The translations under genes and the position numbers were made by a program. Below the pieces are notes generated by a model. It saw only the letters and a list, made by a program, of their open reading frames with translations, was not told the DNA's origin and searched no databases. From contig NZ_JBNCNS010000001.1 in NCBI RefSeq assembly GCF_049847105.1, forward strand, positions 124,001-188,000: a DNA stretch of 64,000 bases, read 5' to 3'. Source of the stretch: Gordonia sp049847105 (GTDB taxonomy: Bacteria > Actinomycetota > Actinomycetes > Mycobacteriales > Mycobacteriaceae). How positions within the stretch are numbered: position 1 is the stretch's first letter; each line of letters starts with the position of its first letter. Positions 50,166 through 59,350 of the stretch are shown here, one piece after another.

Positions 50166-51218
50166 CTAGCGCCGCAGCAGCCATCCGACGAATCCGCTGA
50201 TAGCAGCGGCGATACCGGCGACCGCCACCAGGGTCGCGGGCCTGGCGACGGGATTGACCTGATAGTTCGGCGAGACGACCACCGGCGGCAGCGGCGCGTC
50301 CTCCTCGGTGACCTGGAACTCCTCGTTGATCGGATCGGTCGCACACCAGGCCGCGGCGTAGAGCACGATGCGGGACGCGAGGTAGGCGAACACGAGTAGG
50401 CCGATGATGGGGCCGAACGCCACGCCCGCCGGACCGCTCAACACCGACTGGAGGTAGATACCGCCCACGGTCTTGACGATCTCGAAAGCGATCGCGGTGA
50501 GCAGACCGGCCTTCAGAGTGTTCCGGAACGGCAACTGCACCAACGGGAGCCGTGACATCACGAAGGTGAACAGCAGCCAGGTCGCCATGACCGAGACGAT
50601 GATGGACACGGTCCGAACCACTGCGGGAGCCCACGAGGCGTCCTCGAGACCCACCCAGGACAGCACCTCGGTCGTGAGACCGGAGTTGCCGAGAGCGGTG
50701 AGCGCCATCGTGCCTGCGAAGGCGACGCCGAGCACCGCGAAGGTGACCAGGTCCCAGACCTTCGACATGACCGCGTTGCGGTTGACCCGGCCACCCCACA
50801 TCTCGGTCATGCCCAGTCGGACGCCGGAGATCCAGCCGATGCCGGTGAACGCGGCGCCGATCAGACCCACGATGCCGACCGCGGCGCGGGACGCGATCGC
50901 CGAGTCGATGAGGTCGCTGATCTGATCACCCAGCCCCTCGGGCATGTTCTTGACGACCGCATCCTGGAGTTCTTTCAAGAGCTCCGGCTGGTTCGCCAGG
51001 ACGAATCCGGCGATCGCGAACACCACCATGACGATGGGAACCAGCGCGAGTATCCCGTTGAAACTGATGCTCGCGGCGTAGAGGTTGCCGCGGCGATCGT
51101 TGTAGCGCTGAACCGTCTGGATGAGGTGCTCGAGCCATGTCCAGCGCTCGCGCGCCCCGGCGAAGGCGCTCTTCCCACGCTCGACCGCCGACTTTCCGGA
51201 ATCCACCATCGAACTCAC
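50166..51218 (-). CDS. YihY/virulence factor BrkB family membrane protein
   Basis: A 350-residue protein with six or seven transmembrane helices, of the YihY (formerly called RNase BN) family. The N-terminal stretch YNDRRGNLYAASISFNGILALVP and the later PFRNTLKAGLLTAIAFEIVKTVGGIYL are the conserved membrane motifs. Function is unknown; some relatives are suggested lipid or folate transporters. GTG start 51218 has GAGGAGG eight bases upstream. It lies 49 bp after trpS and occupies the place of Rv3335c. Confidence 0.88.
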   Translation of the reverse strand: MSSMVDSGKSAVERGKSAFAGARERWTWLEHLIQTVQRYNDRRGNLYAASISFNGILALVPIVMVVFAIAGFVLANQPELLKELQDAVVKNMPEGLGDQISDLIDSAIASRAAVGIVGLIGAAFTGIGWISGVRLGMTEMWGGRVNRNAVMSKVWDLVTFAVLGVAFAGTMALTALGNSGLTTEVLSWVGLEDASWAPAVVRTVSIIVSVMATWLLFTFVMSRLPLVQLPFRNTLKAGLLTAIAFEIVKTVGGIYLQSVLSGPAGVAFGPIIGLLVFAYLASRIVLYAAAWCATDPINEEFQVTEEDAPLPPVVVSPNYQVNPVARPATLVAVAGIAAAISGFVGWLLRR

Positions 51219-51267
51219 CTGTACCGCCTCCTCATCGGATCACGGGGTCAGTCGGGGCAACGGCTGA

Positions 51268-52302
51268 TCACCCTTCCGGTGCCAGGAATCCCACTTTGTC
51301 ATAGACCGAGGCCAGCGTGGTCGAAGCAACCGATCGCGCGCGCGCCGCACCGCGGGCGAGGATGTCGTCGAGATGAGTCGGGTCGTCCATGTATTCGGCG
51401 ACCCGGCCGCGTAGCGGCGTGACGAACTCGGTGAGTACGTCGGCGGTGTCAACCTTCAAGTCGCCGTAGCCCTTTCCCTGATACTTGTCGACCAGGACGT
51501 CGATCGGGGTACCGGCGAGCGCGGACTGGATGGTGAGCAGATTGCTGACACCCGGCTTCTCCGCCGGGTCGAAGCGGATGTCGGTTCCGGTGTCGGTGAC
51601 CGCGGAGCGGATCTTCTTGGCGGATTTCTTGGGTTCGTCGAGCAGGTTGATGAGGCCGCGGTCGGACTCGGCGGACTTGCTCATCTTGGCCGTCGGGTTC
51701 TGCAGATCGTAGATCTTGGCGAACTCGGAGACGATGTATGCCTCGGGAACCTTGAGAACCTTGCCGAACCGTGCATTGAAACGCTGCGCGAGATCGCGCG
51801 TGAGTTCGAGATGCTGACGCTGGTCCTCCCCGACCGGCACGCGATCCACCTCGAAGGCGAGGATGTCGGCCGCCATCAGGATCGGGTAGGTGAACAGCCC
51901 GACGCCTGCCGCGTCGGTGCCCTGCTTGGCCGACTTGTCCTTGAACTGGGTCATCCGGCTCGCCTCACCGAAGCCGGTGATGCAGGACAGCACCCAGGTG
52001 AGTTGGGCGATCTCCGGCACGTGGGACTGCACGTAGATCGTCGATCGTTCGGGGTCCACGCCCACCGCGAGCAATTGCGCAACGCTGCGACGCGTGCGGT
52101 CGCGGAGTTCCGCCGGCTCGTAGGGCACGGTGATCGCGTGCATGTCGGGGATGAAGTAGAACGCGTCGAACTCGTCCTGCAACGCCACCCACTGGCGAAC
52201 CGCCCCCAGGTAATTTCCGAGGTGGAAGGAATCGCTGGTCGGCTGGATACCCGACAGCACACGCGGCCGTGATGCGCCGGATTGGGTGACGTCGCTGCTC
52301 AT
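51268..52302 (-). CDS. trpS: Tryptophanyl-tRNA synthetase
   Basis: A 344-residue class I aminoacyl-tRNA synthetase that charges tRNA-Trp. The HIGH-like motif is FHLGNYLGA (26-34), and the KMSKS loop is complete (AKMSKSAES). The length fits the bacterial dimeric type. It lies 57 bp after xth and precedes the YihY gene, both on the same strand. No T-box or attenuator leader is evident in front. Confidence 0.96.
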   Translation of the reverse strand: MSSDVTQSGASRPRVLSGIQPTSDSFHLGNYLGAVRQWVALQDEFDAFYFIPDMHAITVPYEPAELRDRTRRSVAQLLAVGVDPERSTIYVQSHVPEIAQLTWVLSCITGFGEASRMTQFKDKSAKQGTDAAGVGLFTYPILMAADILAFEVDRVPVGEDQRQHLELTRDLAQRFNARFGKVLKVPEAYIVSEFAKIYDLQNPTAKMSKSAESDRGLINLLDEPKKSAKKIRSAVTDTGTDIRFDPAEKPGVSNLLTIQSALAGTPIDVLVDKYQGKGYGDLKVDTADVLTEFVTPLRGRVAEYMDDPTHLDDILARGAARARSVASTTLASVYDKVGFLAPEG

Positions 52303-52359
52303 GCCTCCAGTTTCGCAGATGCCCGCGACCGGTTTTCCGGGAGAGGTCGGCGCGAAGGC

Positions 52360-53196
52360 TCAGTCGTACACGACGGTCATCGGCGCATGATCCGACCACC
52401 GGAGGTCGTAGGCCGCCGCACGGTCGACCGTCGCCTTCACCGCCCGTCGCGCCAACGATCGGTTGGCGAGCTGGTAGTCGATCCGCCATCCGGAATCGTT
52501 GTCGAAGGCCTTACCCCGCCATGACCACCAGGTGTACGGCCCCTCCTCGTCCGGAGCGAGCTCCCGTGCCACGTCCGACCACCCCTCGGCCAGCAGATCA
52601 CCGACCCAGGCGCGCTCATGTGGCAGGAATCCCGGACTCTTGCGATTGCCCTTCCAGTTCTTGATGTCGGCCTCGGCATGAGCGATGTTCCAGTCACCTC
52701 CGATCACCACGTGTCGCCGCCTGCGGGCGAGTTTCCGGAGGTGCTGACCGAACTCGTCGAGAAACCGCACCTTCTCGTCGAACTTCGCCACATCTTTCGG
52801 CTCGGAGGTCGCGGCCGCCCCTTTGGGGAGGTAGAGGCTGGCCACCGTGAGGGGCTCCGCCGTCCCCTCGACATCCGCTTCGAGATATCGGCCGGTTCGG
52901 TCGAACTCGTTGCTGCCGAACCCGATTCGCGCCTGCCTGATCGGCAGACGGCTGAGCACACCGACACCGGCGTGGCCCTTGACCGCGGACGCACTCATGG
53001 CCAGGTGCCAGCCGTCGTCGAGGGCGGGCGCAAGGGCCTCGCGTGCCTGGTCTTCCTCCGCGCGGATCTCCTGCAGGAGGACGACATCGACGGCCGCCTC
53101 GTCCAGCCATGCGAGAAGACCTCGATTCGCCTCGGAACGGTGCTTCACCGCGGCCCGGACGCCGTTGACATTGACGGTGCTGATCGTGATGGACAC
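52360..53196 (-). CDS. xth: Exodeoxyribonuclease III (AP endonuclease)
   Basis: A 278-residue enzyme of the exonuclease III family. It begins TVNVNGVRAA (about 7-16), and the active-site residues lie in LLQEIRA, GGDWNIAHAEADIKN, YTWWSWRGKAFDND and SDHAPMTVV. It cleaves abasic sites and removes blocked 3' ends in base excision repair, and thus fits with nei2. The start is taken as GTG 53196 since homology begins there; a longer frame up to 53277 would run into the iron boxes of the bfd promoter region. Confidence 0.93.
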   Translation of the reverse strand: MSITISTVNVNGVRAAVKHRSEANRGLLAWLDEAAVDVVLLQEIRAEEDQAREALAPALDDGWHLAMSASAVKGHAGVGVLSRLPIRQARIGFGSNEFDRTGRYLEADVEGTAEPLTVASLYLPKGAAATSEPKDVAKFDEKVRFLDEFGQHLRKLARRRRHVVIGGDWNIAHAEADIKNWKGNRKSPGFLPHERAWVGDLLAEGWSDVARELAPDEEGPYTWWSWRGKAFDNDSGWRIDYQLANRSLARRAVKATVDRAAAYDLRWSDHAPMTVVYD

Positions 53197-53236
53197 AGCG
53201 TCCGAGAGTACCGCCCCGTTGTGGTGCGCCCGTACC

Positions 53237-53254
53237 AGAGGTAAGCCAACCCTT
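53237..53254. promoter_or_regulatory. Candidate IdeR/DtxR box 1 between xth and bfd
   Basis: AGAGGTAAGCCAACCCTT resembles the left half of the iron box (AGGTTAGGCTAACC) at about 10 of 14 aligned positions. It is the weaker of two sites upstream of bfd. Confidence 0.35.
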
Positions 53255-53269
53255 GCTTGTCCGCCGCTT

Positions 53270-53288
53270 TTATGCAACCCTTACCTAA
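53270..53288. promoter_or_regulatory. Candidate IdeR/DtxR box 2 upstream of bfd
   Basis: TTATGCAACCCTTACCTAA matches TTAGGTTAGGCTAACCTAA at 13 of 19 positions, with an intact ACCTAA end. It lies 23 bases before the bfd ATG, which suits repression of bfd by iron-loaded regulator. Confidence 0.5.
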
Positions 53289-53310
53289 CTGACCCGAAGA
53301 GGTGAAGACA

Positions 53311-53493
53311 ATGTTCGTTTGCATCTGCCGCGCGGTGACCGAAGACGAGGTCCACGAGCACTGCTCGGCCGGCGCGATGTCGGTCGACGCCATCGGCGAA
53401 CGTTGCGGTGCCGGCGAAGGCTGCGGCACCTGCCTCGAACGACTTCACGAGATCGTCAGCGAAAGGACCGCAACCGCCACCACTGCTGCATGA
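53311..53493 (+). CDS. bfd: Bacterioferritin-associated ferredoxin
   Basis: A 60-residue [2Fe-2S] protein of the BFD family. Cluster ligands are Cys4, Cys6, Cys38 and Cys41, the same spacing as in E. coli Bfd. It donates electrons to bacterioferritin heme so that stored iron is released. GAGGTGA stands before the ATG at 53311; a GTG nine bases earlier is less likely. Two iron-box-like sites lie in the promoter region, consistent with induction under iron starvation. bfr follows on the same strand. Confidence 0.92.
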   Translation: MFVCICRAVTEDEVHEHCSAGAMSVDAIGERCGAGEGCGTCLERLHEIVSERTATATTAA

Positions 53494-53595
53494 CGGACGT
53501 CATCTGACGTCGATTGGACACCTCGCGCCGGAAGCCCGACGTGGGGCCTTCATGCGTGCTACGTTCCCTATACCACGGCGAACGGAGACACGGTC

Positions 53596-54081
53596 ATGCG
53601 CGGCGACGACGAGGTGATCGCACTACTCAACGAACAGCTCACCAGCGAGCTGACGGCGATCAACCAGTACTTCCTGCATTCCAAAATGCAGGCGAATTGG
53701 GGGCTCACCGAGATCGCGGGCAAGTCCCGCGCGGAGTCCATCGAGGAGATGCACCACGCGGAGACCCTGACCGATCGCATCCTGTTCCTGGAGGCTCTGC
53801 CCAATTATCAGAAGATCTTGCCGCTGCGCATCGGGCAGACCCTGCGTGAGCAGTTCGAATCCGACATGGCGGTGGAGATCGAGGTCGTCGAGCGGCTCCG
53901 GCCCGGCATCTCGATGTGCCGCGGCAAGGGCGACATCACCAGCGCGAGAATCCTCGAGGACATCCTCAAGGACGAAGAGGATCACATCGACTACCTCGAG
54001 ACCCAGCTCGAGCTGCTGGACAAGCTCGGCGAGCAGCTCTATCTGTCGAAGACGGTCGCAACCCCGCCCACCGTCGGCTGA
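53596..54081 (+). CDS. bfr: Bacterioferritin
   Basis: A 161-residue heme-binding ferritin. The di-iron ferroxidase ligands Glu18, Glu51, His54, Glu94, Glu127 and His130 are present, and Met52 is the axial heme ligand. It stores iron as a mineral in a 24-subunit shell. GGAGA stands nine bases before the ATG. It is separated from bfd by 102 bp and may have its own promoter (TATACC near 53570). A perfect 18-bp hairpin follows the gene. Confidence 0.96.
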   Translation: MRGDDEVIALLNEQLTSELTAINQYFLHSKMQANWGLTEIAGKSRAESIEEMHHAETLTDRILFLEALPNYQKILPLRIGQTLREQFESDMAVEIEVVERLRPGISMCRGKGDITSARILEDILKDEEDHIDYLETQLELLDKLGEQLYLSKTVATPPTVG

Positions 54082-54106
54082 CCTCGCACCAGACTTCTCT
54101 GCAGCC

Positions 54107-54147
54107 CCGACAGCGGTTGCGGCCCAGGTGGCCGCAACCGCTGTCGG
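54107..54147 (+). terminator. Strong terminator hairpin of bfr
   Basis: CCGACAGCGGTTGCGGCC and its exact reverse complement form an 18-bp stem with a 5-base loop (CAGGT), 25 bases after bfr. It lies between convergent genes and can serve both. The same 17-base sequence as before the sdhB hairpin (CTTCTCTGCAGCCCCGA, 54094-54110) leads into it. Confidence 0.85.
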
Positions 54148-54177
54148 CTTCTGTGTGCGCGTCGACCGGCGAGCCGG

Positions 54178-55449
54178 CTACACGGACACGCCGACGCCCT
54201 CCGCCGGCACCTCTGAAGACTGCCGGACCCTCGCAACCCGCCGTTGGGTGACCAGCGCGAGTGCCAACACCAGGACCCCGGCCACCGCGAGAACAGCACC
54301 GAGCATCGACGGTGCCCGATAGCCGTGACCGGCAGCGATCACCACCCCGCCCAACCATGCACCGAGCGCGTTGGCGATGTTGAGGGCCGAATGGTTCAGG
54401 GCGGCGGCGAGTGTCTGCGCATCGTCGGCGACGTCCATCAGTCTGGTCTGGAGAGCTGGAATGGTGGACGCTCCCGACAATCCGATCGCGAAACTCAAGA
54501 ACATTGCCGCCCAGGCGTTCTGCAGCGTCAACGCGAACAACGCGAGTGAGAGACCGGTGGCCACCAGACCGATCAGGATGCCGAGCGGCACACTGCGGTC
54601 GGCGAGGATCCCGCCGGCGACATTGCCGACGACCATGCCGAGACCGAACAACATCATCGCGATCGGAACCAATGACACCGATATGCCGGTCACGTTCGTC
54701 AGCGCGGAATTGAGATACGTGTAGAACGCGAACATGCCGCCGAAGCCCACCACCCCGATGAGCAGTGTGAACCACACCTGTGGTCGCGCGAGGGCGCCGA
54801 GTTCGGTGATCGGATTGGTCACCGGCATGTCCGACAGATCTGGGAGGTTCCGGACCAGGGCGACGATGGTCGCCAGACCGATCACCACCACGAGCGCGAA
54901 GGCCACTCGCCATCCGAGGGACTCGCCGAGCCAGGTCGCCATCGGGACGCCGAGGACGTTGGCCACCGACAGCCCGAGCATCACCTTGCCGACCGCCTTC
55001 GCCCGATCACGAGGGCCGGCGAGGTGCGCCGCGACCAAGGCAGCAACCCCGAAATATGCGCCGTGCGGCAGGCCCGCCACGAATCTCGCGGCGATCAGCA
55101 ATCCATAGGTGGGTGCGAACACGGTCGCGAGGTTGCCCACGGTGAACGCGACCATCAGGCCGATGAGCAGTGTGCGACGAGACATGCGCGCGGTGAGTGC
55201 CGCGATCAGCGGGGCACCGACAACCACCCCCAATGCGTAGGCCGAGATGACATGACCTGCCGTCGGCTCACTGACGCCGAGGGTGCCGGCGATGTTCGGC
55301 AGCAATCCCATCGCGACGAACTCGGTGGTTCCGATCCCGAACCCGCCGAGCGCAAGGGCGAGGATCGCCCACCGACGGATGGACCGCTGCGGACGTGCGG
55401 ACAGCGCCTGGGTGAGGTCCTGGGTGAGGTCGGGGGGTGAGGACACCAT
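54178..55449 (-). CDS. MFS exporter (DHA1, AraJ-like)
   Basis: A 423-residue, 12-helix major facilitator protein. GFGIGTTEFVAMGLLPNIAG (37-56) is the hallmark first helix of the arabinose-efflux/AraJ-like group, and RFVAGLPHGAYFGVAALVAAHL marks helix 4. Members export sugars, drugs or amino-acid-like compounds. The N-terminus contains a short duplicated DLTQ. It converges with bfr across the terminator hairpin. The substrate is not predictable. Confidence 0.88.
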   Translation of the reverse strand: MVSSPPDLTQDLTQALSARPQRSIRRWAILALALGGFGIGTTEFVAMGLLPNIAGTLGVSEPTAGHVISAYALGVVVGAPLIAALTARMSRRTLLIGLMVAFTVGNLATVFAPTYGLLIAARFVAGLPHGAYFGVAALVAAHLAGPRDRAKAVGKVMLGLSVANVLGVPMATWLGESLGWRVAFALVVVIGLATIVALVRNLPDLSDMPVTNPITELGALARPQVWFTLLIGVVGFGGMFAFYTYLNSALTNVTGISVSLVPIAMMLFGLGMVVGNVAGGILADRSVPLGILIGLVATGLSLALFALTLQNAWAAMFLSFAIGLSGASTIPALQTRLMDVADDAQTLAAALNHSALNIANALGAWLGGVVIAAGHGYRAPSMLGAVLAVAGVLVLALALVTQRRVARVRQSSEVPAEGVGVSV

Positions 55450-55561
55450 TTCTCCAACCTCGATGGACGGCGTGCTGATTCCACATACGCCGGGTGAGTT
55501 CGTTCACAGCCGAGATCCCCGCCGCCCGGCACCGGACGGCCGGGTGGGGACGCACCGGCGG

Positions 55562-56782
55562 TCAGTCCGCGAGAGCGGCCTGCAGATTCTCGTCGAGAGT
55601 GCCGAGGAACTCCTCGGTGGTCAGATACTGCTGGTCGCCGCCGACGAGCAAGGCGAGGTCCTTGGTCATCTTGCCGCCCTCGACGGTGTCGATGACGACG
55701 TCCTCGAGCTTCTGCGCGAACTCCCGGACCTCCGGGGTGTTGTCCAGCTTGCCGCGGTGATCGAGGCCGCGCGTCCAGGCAAAGATCGACGCGATGGGAT
55801 TGGTCGACGTCGGCTTGCCCTGCTGATGCTGGCGGAAGTGGCGCGTCACCGTGCCGTGTGCGGCCTCGGCCTCGCAGGTCCGGCCGTCCGGCGTCAGCAG
55901 CACCGAGGTCATCAGCCCGAGCGAACCGTAGCCCTGCGCGACCGTGTCGGACTGCACGTCGCCGTCGTAGTTCTTGCACGCCCAGACGTAGCCGCCCTCC
56001 CACTTCAGGCAGGAGGCGACCATGTCGTCGATCAGACGGTGTTCATAGTGCAGCCCGGCCGCGTCGAACTCCGCTTTGAACTCCTTCTCGAACACGTCGG
56101 CGAAGATGTCCTTGAATGCGCCGTCGTAGGCCTTCAGGATCGTGTTCTTGGTCGACAGGTAGACCGGATAGTTCCGTTGCAAGCCGTAGTTGAAGGACGC
56201 GCGCGCAAAGTCCTCGATCGACTTGTTGAAGTTGTACATACCCATCACCACGCCGCCCTCGTCGGGCATCTTCACGATCTCGTGCTCGATCGGCTCGGAG
56301 CCGTCGTCGGGGGTGAACGTGATGGTCACGGTGCCACCGGTGGGCACCTTGAAATCCGTTGCGCGGTACTGGTCACCGAAGGCATGGCGGCCGATGACCA
56401 CCGGCTTCGTCCAGCCGGGAACCAGCCGGGGAACATTGGAGATGATGATCGGCGACCGGAAGATCGTGCCGCCCAAGACGTTACGGATCGTGCCGTTCGG
56501 CGACCGCCACATCTTCTTCAGCCCGAACTCCGCCACCCGCGCCTCGTCGGGCGTGATGGTGGCGCACTTGACGCCCACTCCGTGTTTCTGGATGGCATGT
56601 GCCGCGTCGACGGTCACCTGGTCGTCGGTCTGGTCGCGGTACTCGATGCCGAGGTCGTAGTAGTCGAGGTCGATGTCGAGGTACGGGTGGATCAGCTTCT
56701 CTTTGATGAACTGCCAGATGATGCGGGTCATCTCGTCGCCGTCGAGTTCCGCGACCGTTCCTTCGACCTTGATCTTGCCCAT
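55562..56782 (-). CDS. icd: NADP-dependent isocitrate dehydrogenase
   Basis: A 406-residue isocitrate dehydrogenase of the eukaryotic-like homodimeric class, making 2-oxoglutarate and NADPH. VEGTVAELDGDEMTRIIWQF at the start, KMWRSPNGTIRN near 94 and a C-terminal NADP-site region (EAAHGTVTRHFRQHQQGK near 306) are typical. It corresponds to icd1 (Rv3339c). ATG 56782 is used: homology starts there and GAGGAGGG lies upstream. A GCACAG/CTGTGC hairpin (56813-56827) lies in the leader. Confidence 0.94.
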   Translation of the reverse strand: MGKIKVEGTVAELDGDEMTRIIWQFIKEKLIHPYLDIDLDYYDLGIEYRDQTDDQVTVDAAHAIQKHGVGVKCATITPDEARVAEFGLKKMWRSPNGTIRNVLGGTIFRSPIIISNVPRLVPGWTKPVVIGRHAFGDQYRATDFKVPTGGTVTITFTPDDGSEPIEHEIVKMPDEGGVVMGMYNFNKSIEDFARASFNYGLQRNYPVYLSTKNTILKAYDGAFKDIFADVFEKEFKAEFDAAGLHYEHRLIDDMVASCLKWEGGYVWACKNYDGDVQSDTVAQGYGSLGLMTSVLLTPDGRTCEAEAAHGTVTRHFRQHQQGKPTSTNPIASIFAWTRGLDHRGKLDNTPEVREFAQKLEDVVIDTVEGGKMTKDLALLVGGDQQYLTTEEFLGTLDENLQAALAD

Positions 56783-57124
56783 ACGGCTTTGCGCCCTCCT
56801 CGACACGACGACGCACAGCCCCTGTGCTTGTGGCAGGGCTGCACGCATTCCAAATCTGGTACGGCAGGTGATCCGCCCGCGCGATCAGCGCTAAAACAGA
56901 ACGCGCGTACTGCTATAGCCGAGCATACCGCTGATCGGGAATGGAAGGCTCACCGGCGGTCAGACCGTGAACCGTCCGCATGGGCCACGGGCGCACCCTC
57001 TAGAGGCCCGCAAGAGCGCCCCGGATAGGCGCCCTCCGCACGGTTCTCGTCGACGACAGGTCGATGCCGGCCGTGCGAACGCGCCTTTCGGAGCGCTTTC
57101 CGTCGGAGCCGTCGAGTGGCCGGG
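56783..57124. other. 342-bp gap between icd and the secreted hydrolase gene
   Basis: No convincing gene. The leftward icd leader holds a GCACAG-CCC-CTGTGC hairpin at 56813-56827 and a TATGCT -10-like element (minus strand, near 56925) that would give a leader of about 140 bases. The right part (56950-57124) is G+C-rich with short frames only; I see nothing else in it. Confidence 0.6.
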
Positions 57125-58981
57125 CTACTCCCCGTCGTCGCCACCGTCGGTGCTCGATGCGGAACTCTTGGCGGTGCCGCCGCCGATGCCCGAAGTGACT
57201 GCCGGACCGGTCCCACGGTCGTCACCGGTGTCGCTGTCGCCGGGCGTCGTGCCGCCGCTGCCCGCCGCGCTCTCTGCCGCCGGAACGGACCCGACGTCGG
57301 CGGACCCGGTACTGCCGGGTCCGGCATCTGCGGTGCCCGTATCTGCGCTGCCCGTATCTGCGCTGCCGGTTTCCGTGGTGCCGGCGCCGGCGCCGGCTCC
57401 AGAATCCGTCACGGCCGGACTCGCCTCGGAGACCGCCGGCGGGGTGGAGCTGTACTTCGGCGCATCATAGGCACTACCGGCCGTGGAATCCGCCGCCGAG
57501 CTGCCCTCCGACGTAGCGGAAGACGAGGCACCCGAACCAGCGGAACCGGTTGCCGGCGCGCCACTGTCGACAGCCTGCGGTTCGTCGACGGCGGTGAGCG
57601 CTCGCAGAACGGCGGTCCGCTGCTCGGCGGACGATTCATCCGTCGCAACGGTCGTGAGCACGCTCGCGGCACTCTCGGTCGCCGTCGCCTGGGGGCCGGG
57701 GAACTGCGCGGCCAGGAATCGCACATAGTTCACCGGAGCCAGGATGATGCTCTTCGCGCTCGCGGCGAGTGCGGCAACGCCTGCCTCGACCTCGTCCGGC
57801 GCTGCATGGACGATGCCGTCGAGGATGTCCTCGAACACGAAGAGGTCCGGGAGGTAGGCGCCGTAGCCGAGGTTGGGCAGTTGGGGCAGCTGGTCCTGGA
57901 CCAGCCGGACCAGGGGCTGCAGGTTCGCCAACGATGCGCCGTTCGGCACATCGATGGTCCAGTGGCCGGCGAGGAAGTCGGGGATCACATTGCCGTCGAC
58001 CCCGATTGCCTCGGCACCCTGGCGGATGACGCCGACGATCGCGGAATCCTGGGGGACCATGCAGGTGGTGGTCGAACCGGCGGCACATTCGGTGGTCGGC
58101 CACTCGGCCGGATTCAGATACATGCGATATGGGTAGTAATTGTGCTTGGTGAAGTAGCCGACCAGTCCGTCGATCGCGCCGATCGGATCGTGTAACGGAT
58201 CGGGAAGGTCACAGATGGGATCACCGGCCGCGCACACCGTGGTCACCGGGATGGTCCCGAAACCGCCGTCGCGGGGGCCGGTCATGGTGAGCCCGGGAAT
58301 CACACCGATCAACGCCAACTCGATGCCCTCGCCCCCGAGGGTCCCGTCACGACGCGGATCGGAGTAGAGCTCGCCGGAGATGACCGGGATCTTGTCGCCG
58401 TTCTCATCGAGGACGAAGTCGCCGTTGCCGTCGACCTGGTACTTCCGGATCTCGACGTCGTCGTCAGGATCGTCGGGGGTGTTGTGGATGTCCACCTTGC
58501 CGACCCGGTCGTTGCCGATGTCCGACAACACGTCACCCGCCACCCGGGCGCCCTGCGAGTAGCCCGCAACCACGACCGGACTGCCGGGGCATTCACTCTG
58601 GTAGGTGGCGATCGCCTTCGTCGTCGCTGCCTCCCCCTGCGCCACGCTGTCGTCGTAGCCTGCGGCACCGAGCGGCCAGAGCGTCGTCGGATAGTCGGCG
58701 TAGATGACCCGGTACGGCTCGGCGGCGTAGTCGGTGTCGTCACCGGTCCCCAGCGTGTTGTCCAGCCCCGTCCCGCTGTATCGCTGCTTGATCCCGACCA
58801 ACGCCGCGCCCTCGGGATCGTTCGTCCCCCCGACGACGACGACCGCACCCCCGCCACATTCGGCGGCAGCGGCCGTTCCGATGGCCCCGGGCACGCAGAA
58901 CGCCGCGACGACAGCCAGGCTCGAGCACGCGGCGATGAGTACGACGGAGGCCCGACGCGAGATCGGGAAGCGGGTTGTCAT
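57125..58981 (-). CDS. Secreted cutinase-like alpha/beta hydrolase with long low-complexity tail
   Basis: A 618-residue exported protein. A signal peptide of about 40 residues is followed by a cutinase/PE-PPE-type hydrolase: nucleophile Ser142 in GYSQGA, an acid in CAAGDPICD and a histidine in KHNYYPYRM. Cys42 and Cys131 could form the usual disulfide. An insert resembling a calcium-type loop (DGNGDFVLDENGDK) lies near 190. The last 170 residues are Ser, Thr, Gly, Ala and Asp repeats (GSADTG units), a spacer or cell-wall tether. Cutinases cleave ester bonds in lipids. ATG 58981 is used; an extension to 59080 lacks a signal peptide. Confidence 0.8.
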   Translation of the reverse strand: MTTRFPISRRASVVLIAACSSLAVVAAFCVPGAIGTAAAAECGGGAVVVVGGTNDPEGAALVGIKQRYSGTGLDNTLGTGDDTDYAAEPYRVIYADYPTTLWPLGAAGYDDSVAQGEAATTKAIATYQSECPGSPVVVAGYSQGARVAGDVLSDIGNDRVGKVDIHNTPDDPDDDVEIRKYQVDGNGDFVLDENGDKIPVISGELYSDPRRDGTLGGEGIELALIGVIPGLTMTGPRDGGFGTIPVTTVCAAGDPICDLPDPLHDPIGAIDGLVGYFTKHNYYPYRMYLNPAEWPTTECAAGSTTTCMVPQDSAIVGVIRQGAEAIGVDGNVIPDFLAGHWTIDVPNGASLANLQPLVRLVQDQLPQLPNLGYGAYLPDLFVFEDILDGIVHAAPDEVEAGVAALAASAKSIILAPVNYVRFLAAQFPGPQATATESAASVLTTVATDESSAEQRTAVLRALTAVDEPQAVDSGAPATGSAGSGASSSATSEGSSAADSTAGSAYDAPKYSSTPPAVSEASPAVTDSGAGAGAGTTETGSADTGSADTGTADAGPGSTGSADVGSVPAAESAAGSGGTTPGDSDTGDDRGTGPAVTSGIGGGTAKSSASSTDGGDDGE

Positions 58982-59210
58982 ACGTTCGGCCTTCGTCCAA
59001 CCTGGCGCACACCGGACCGGATACGCGTCCCCAGGGCTGGCCACAGGGTAAATGTACGATCTCAAAACACGAATCCCCATTAGTGATGCTAACGATTTCT
59101 AACTGATGTTTTGCCAACGCAAGACGGGAATTTCATCCATTCAGAGGACAGGTGTCATCAGATCGGATCACCGCGATCAGGAGGGTTCTCACGTCGCCGG
59201 CGCCGTGTTA

Positions 59211-59216
59211 TATCCT
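59211..59216 (+). promoter_or_regulatory. Candidate -10 element of metY-metX transcript
   Basis: TATCCT fits TAnnnT. Seven bases downstream is 59223, just at the first stem of the SAM-IV riboswitch (59225), so the transcript would start with the aptamer. The stretch 58982-59210 contains no other feature I can support. Confidence 0.55.
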
Positions 59217-59221
59217 TGACG

Positions 59222-59345
59222 CCAGGTCATGAGCATCAGCGCAAAGCCCCGGCTTGCTGATCGGCAACCCTCCATCCGCGGTGGGGTGCTCCGGGTGATG
59301 ACCGGGTTGAGGAACTCGAGTTCGAGCTCCCCGGCAAGCGCGGGT
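59222..59345 (+). promoter_or_regulatory. SAM-IV riboswitch
   Basis: GGTCATGAG (59225-59233) pairs with GATGACC (59297-59303) in stem P1. In between are AAGCCCCGGCTTGCTG, CGGCAACCCTCC, CGGTGGGGTGC and CCGGGTGA, the conserved core of the actinobacterial SAM-IV riboswitch, followed by the 3' stem region that folds back as a pseudoknot. S-adenosylmethionine binding should turn off metY and metX. The in-frame codons here are not part of MetY. Confidence 0.93.
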
Positions 59346-59350
59346 CCGAA

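Noticed and set aside
53197..53277. 27-residue extension of xth
   Set aside because: It overlaps the iron-box region of bfd; exonuclease III homology starts at GTG 53196.
56783..57124. Possible small gene or tRNA in the icd gap
   Set aside because: No cloverleaf is visible and the short frames have no ribosome site or family features.
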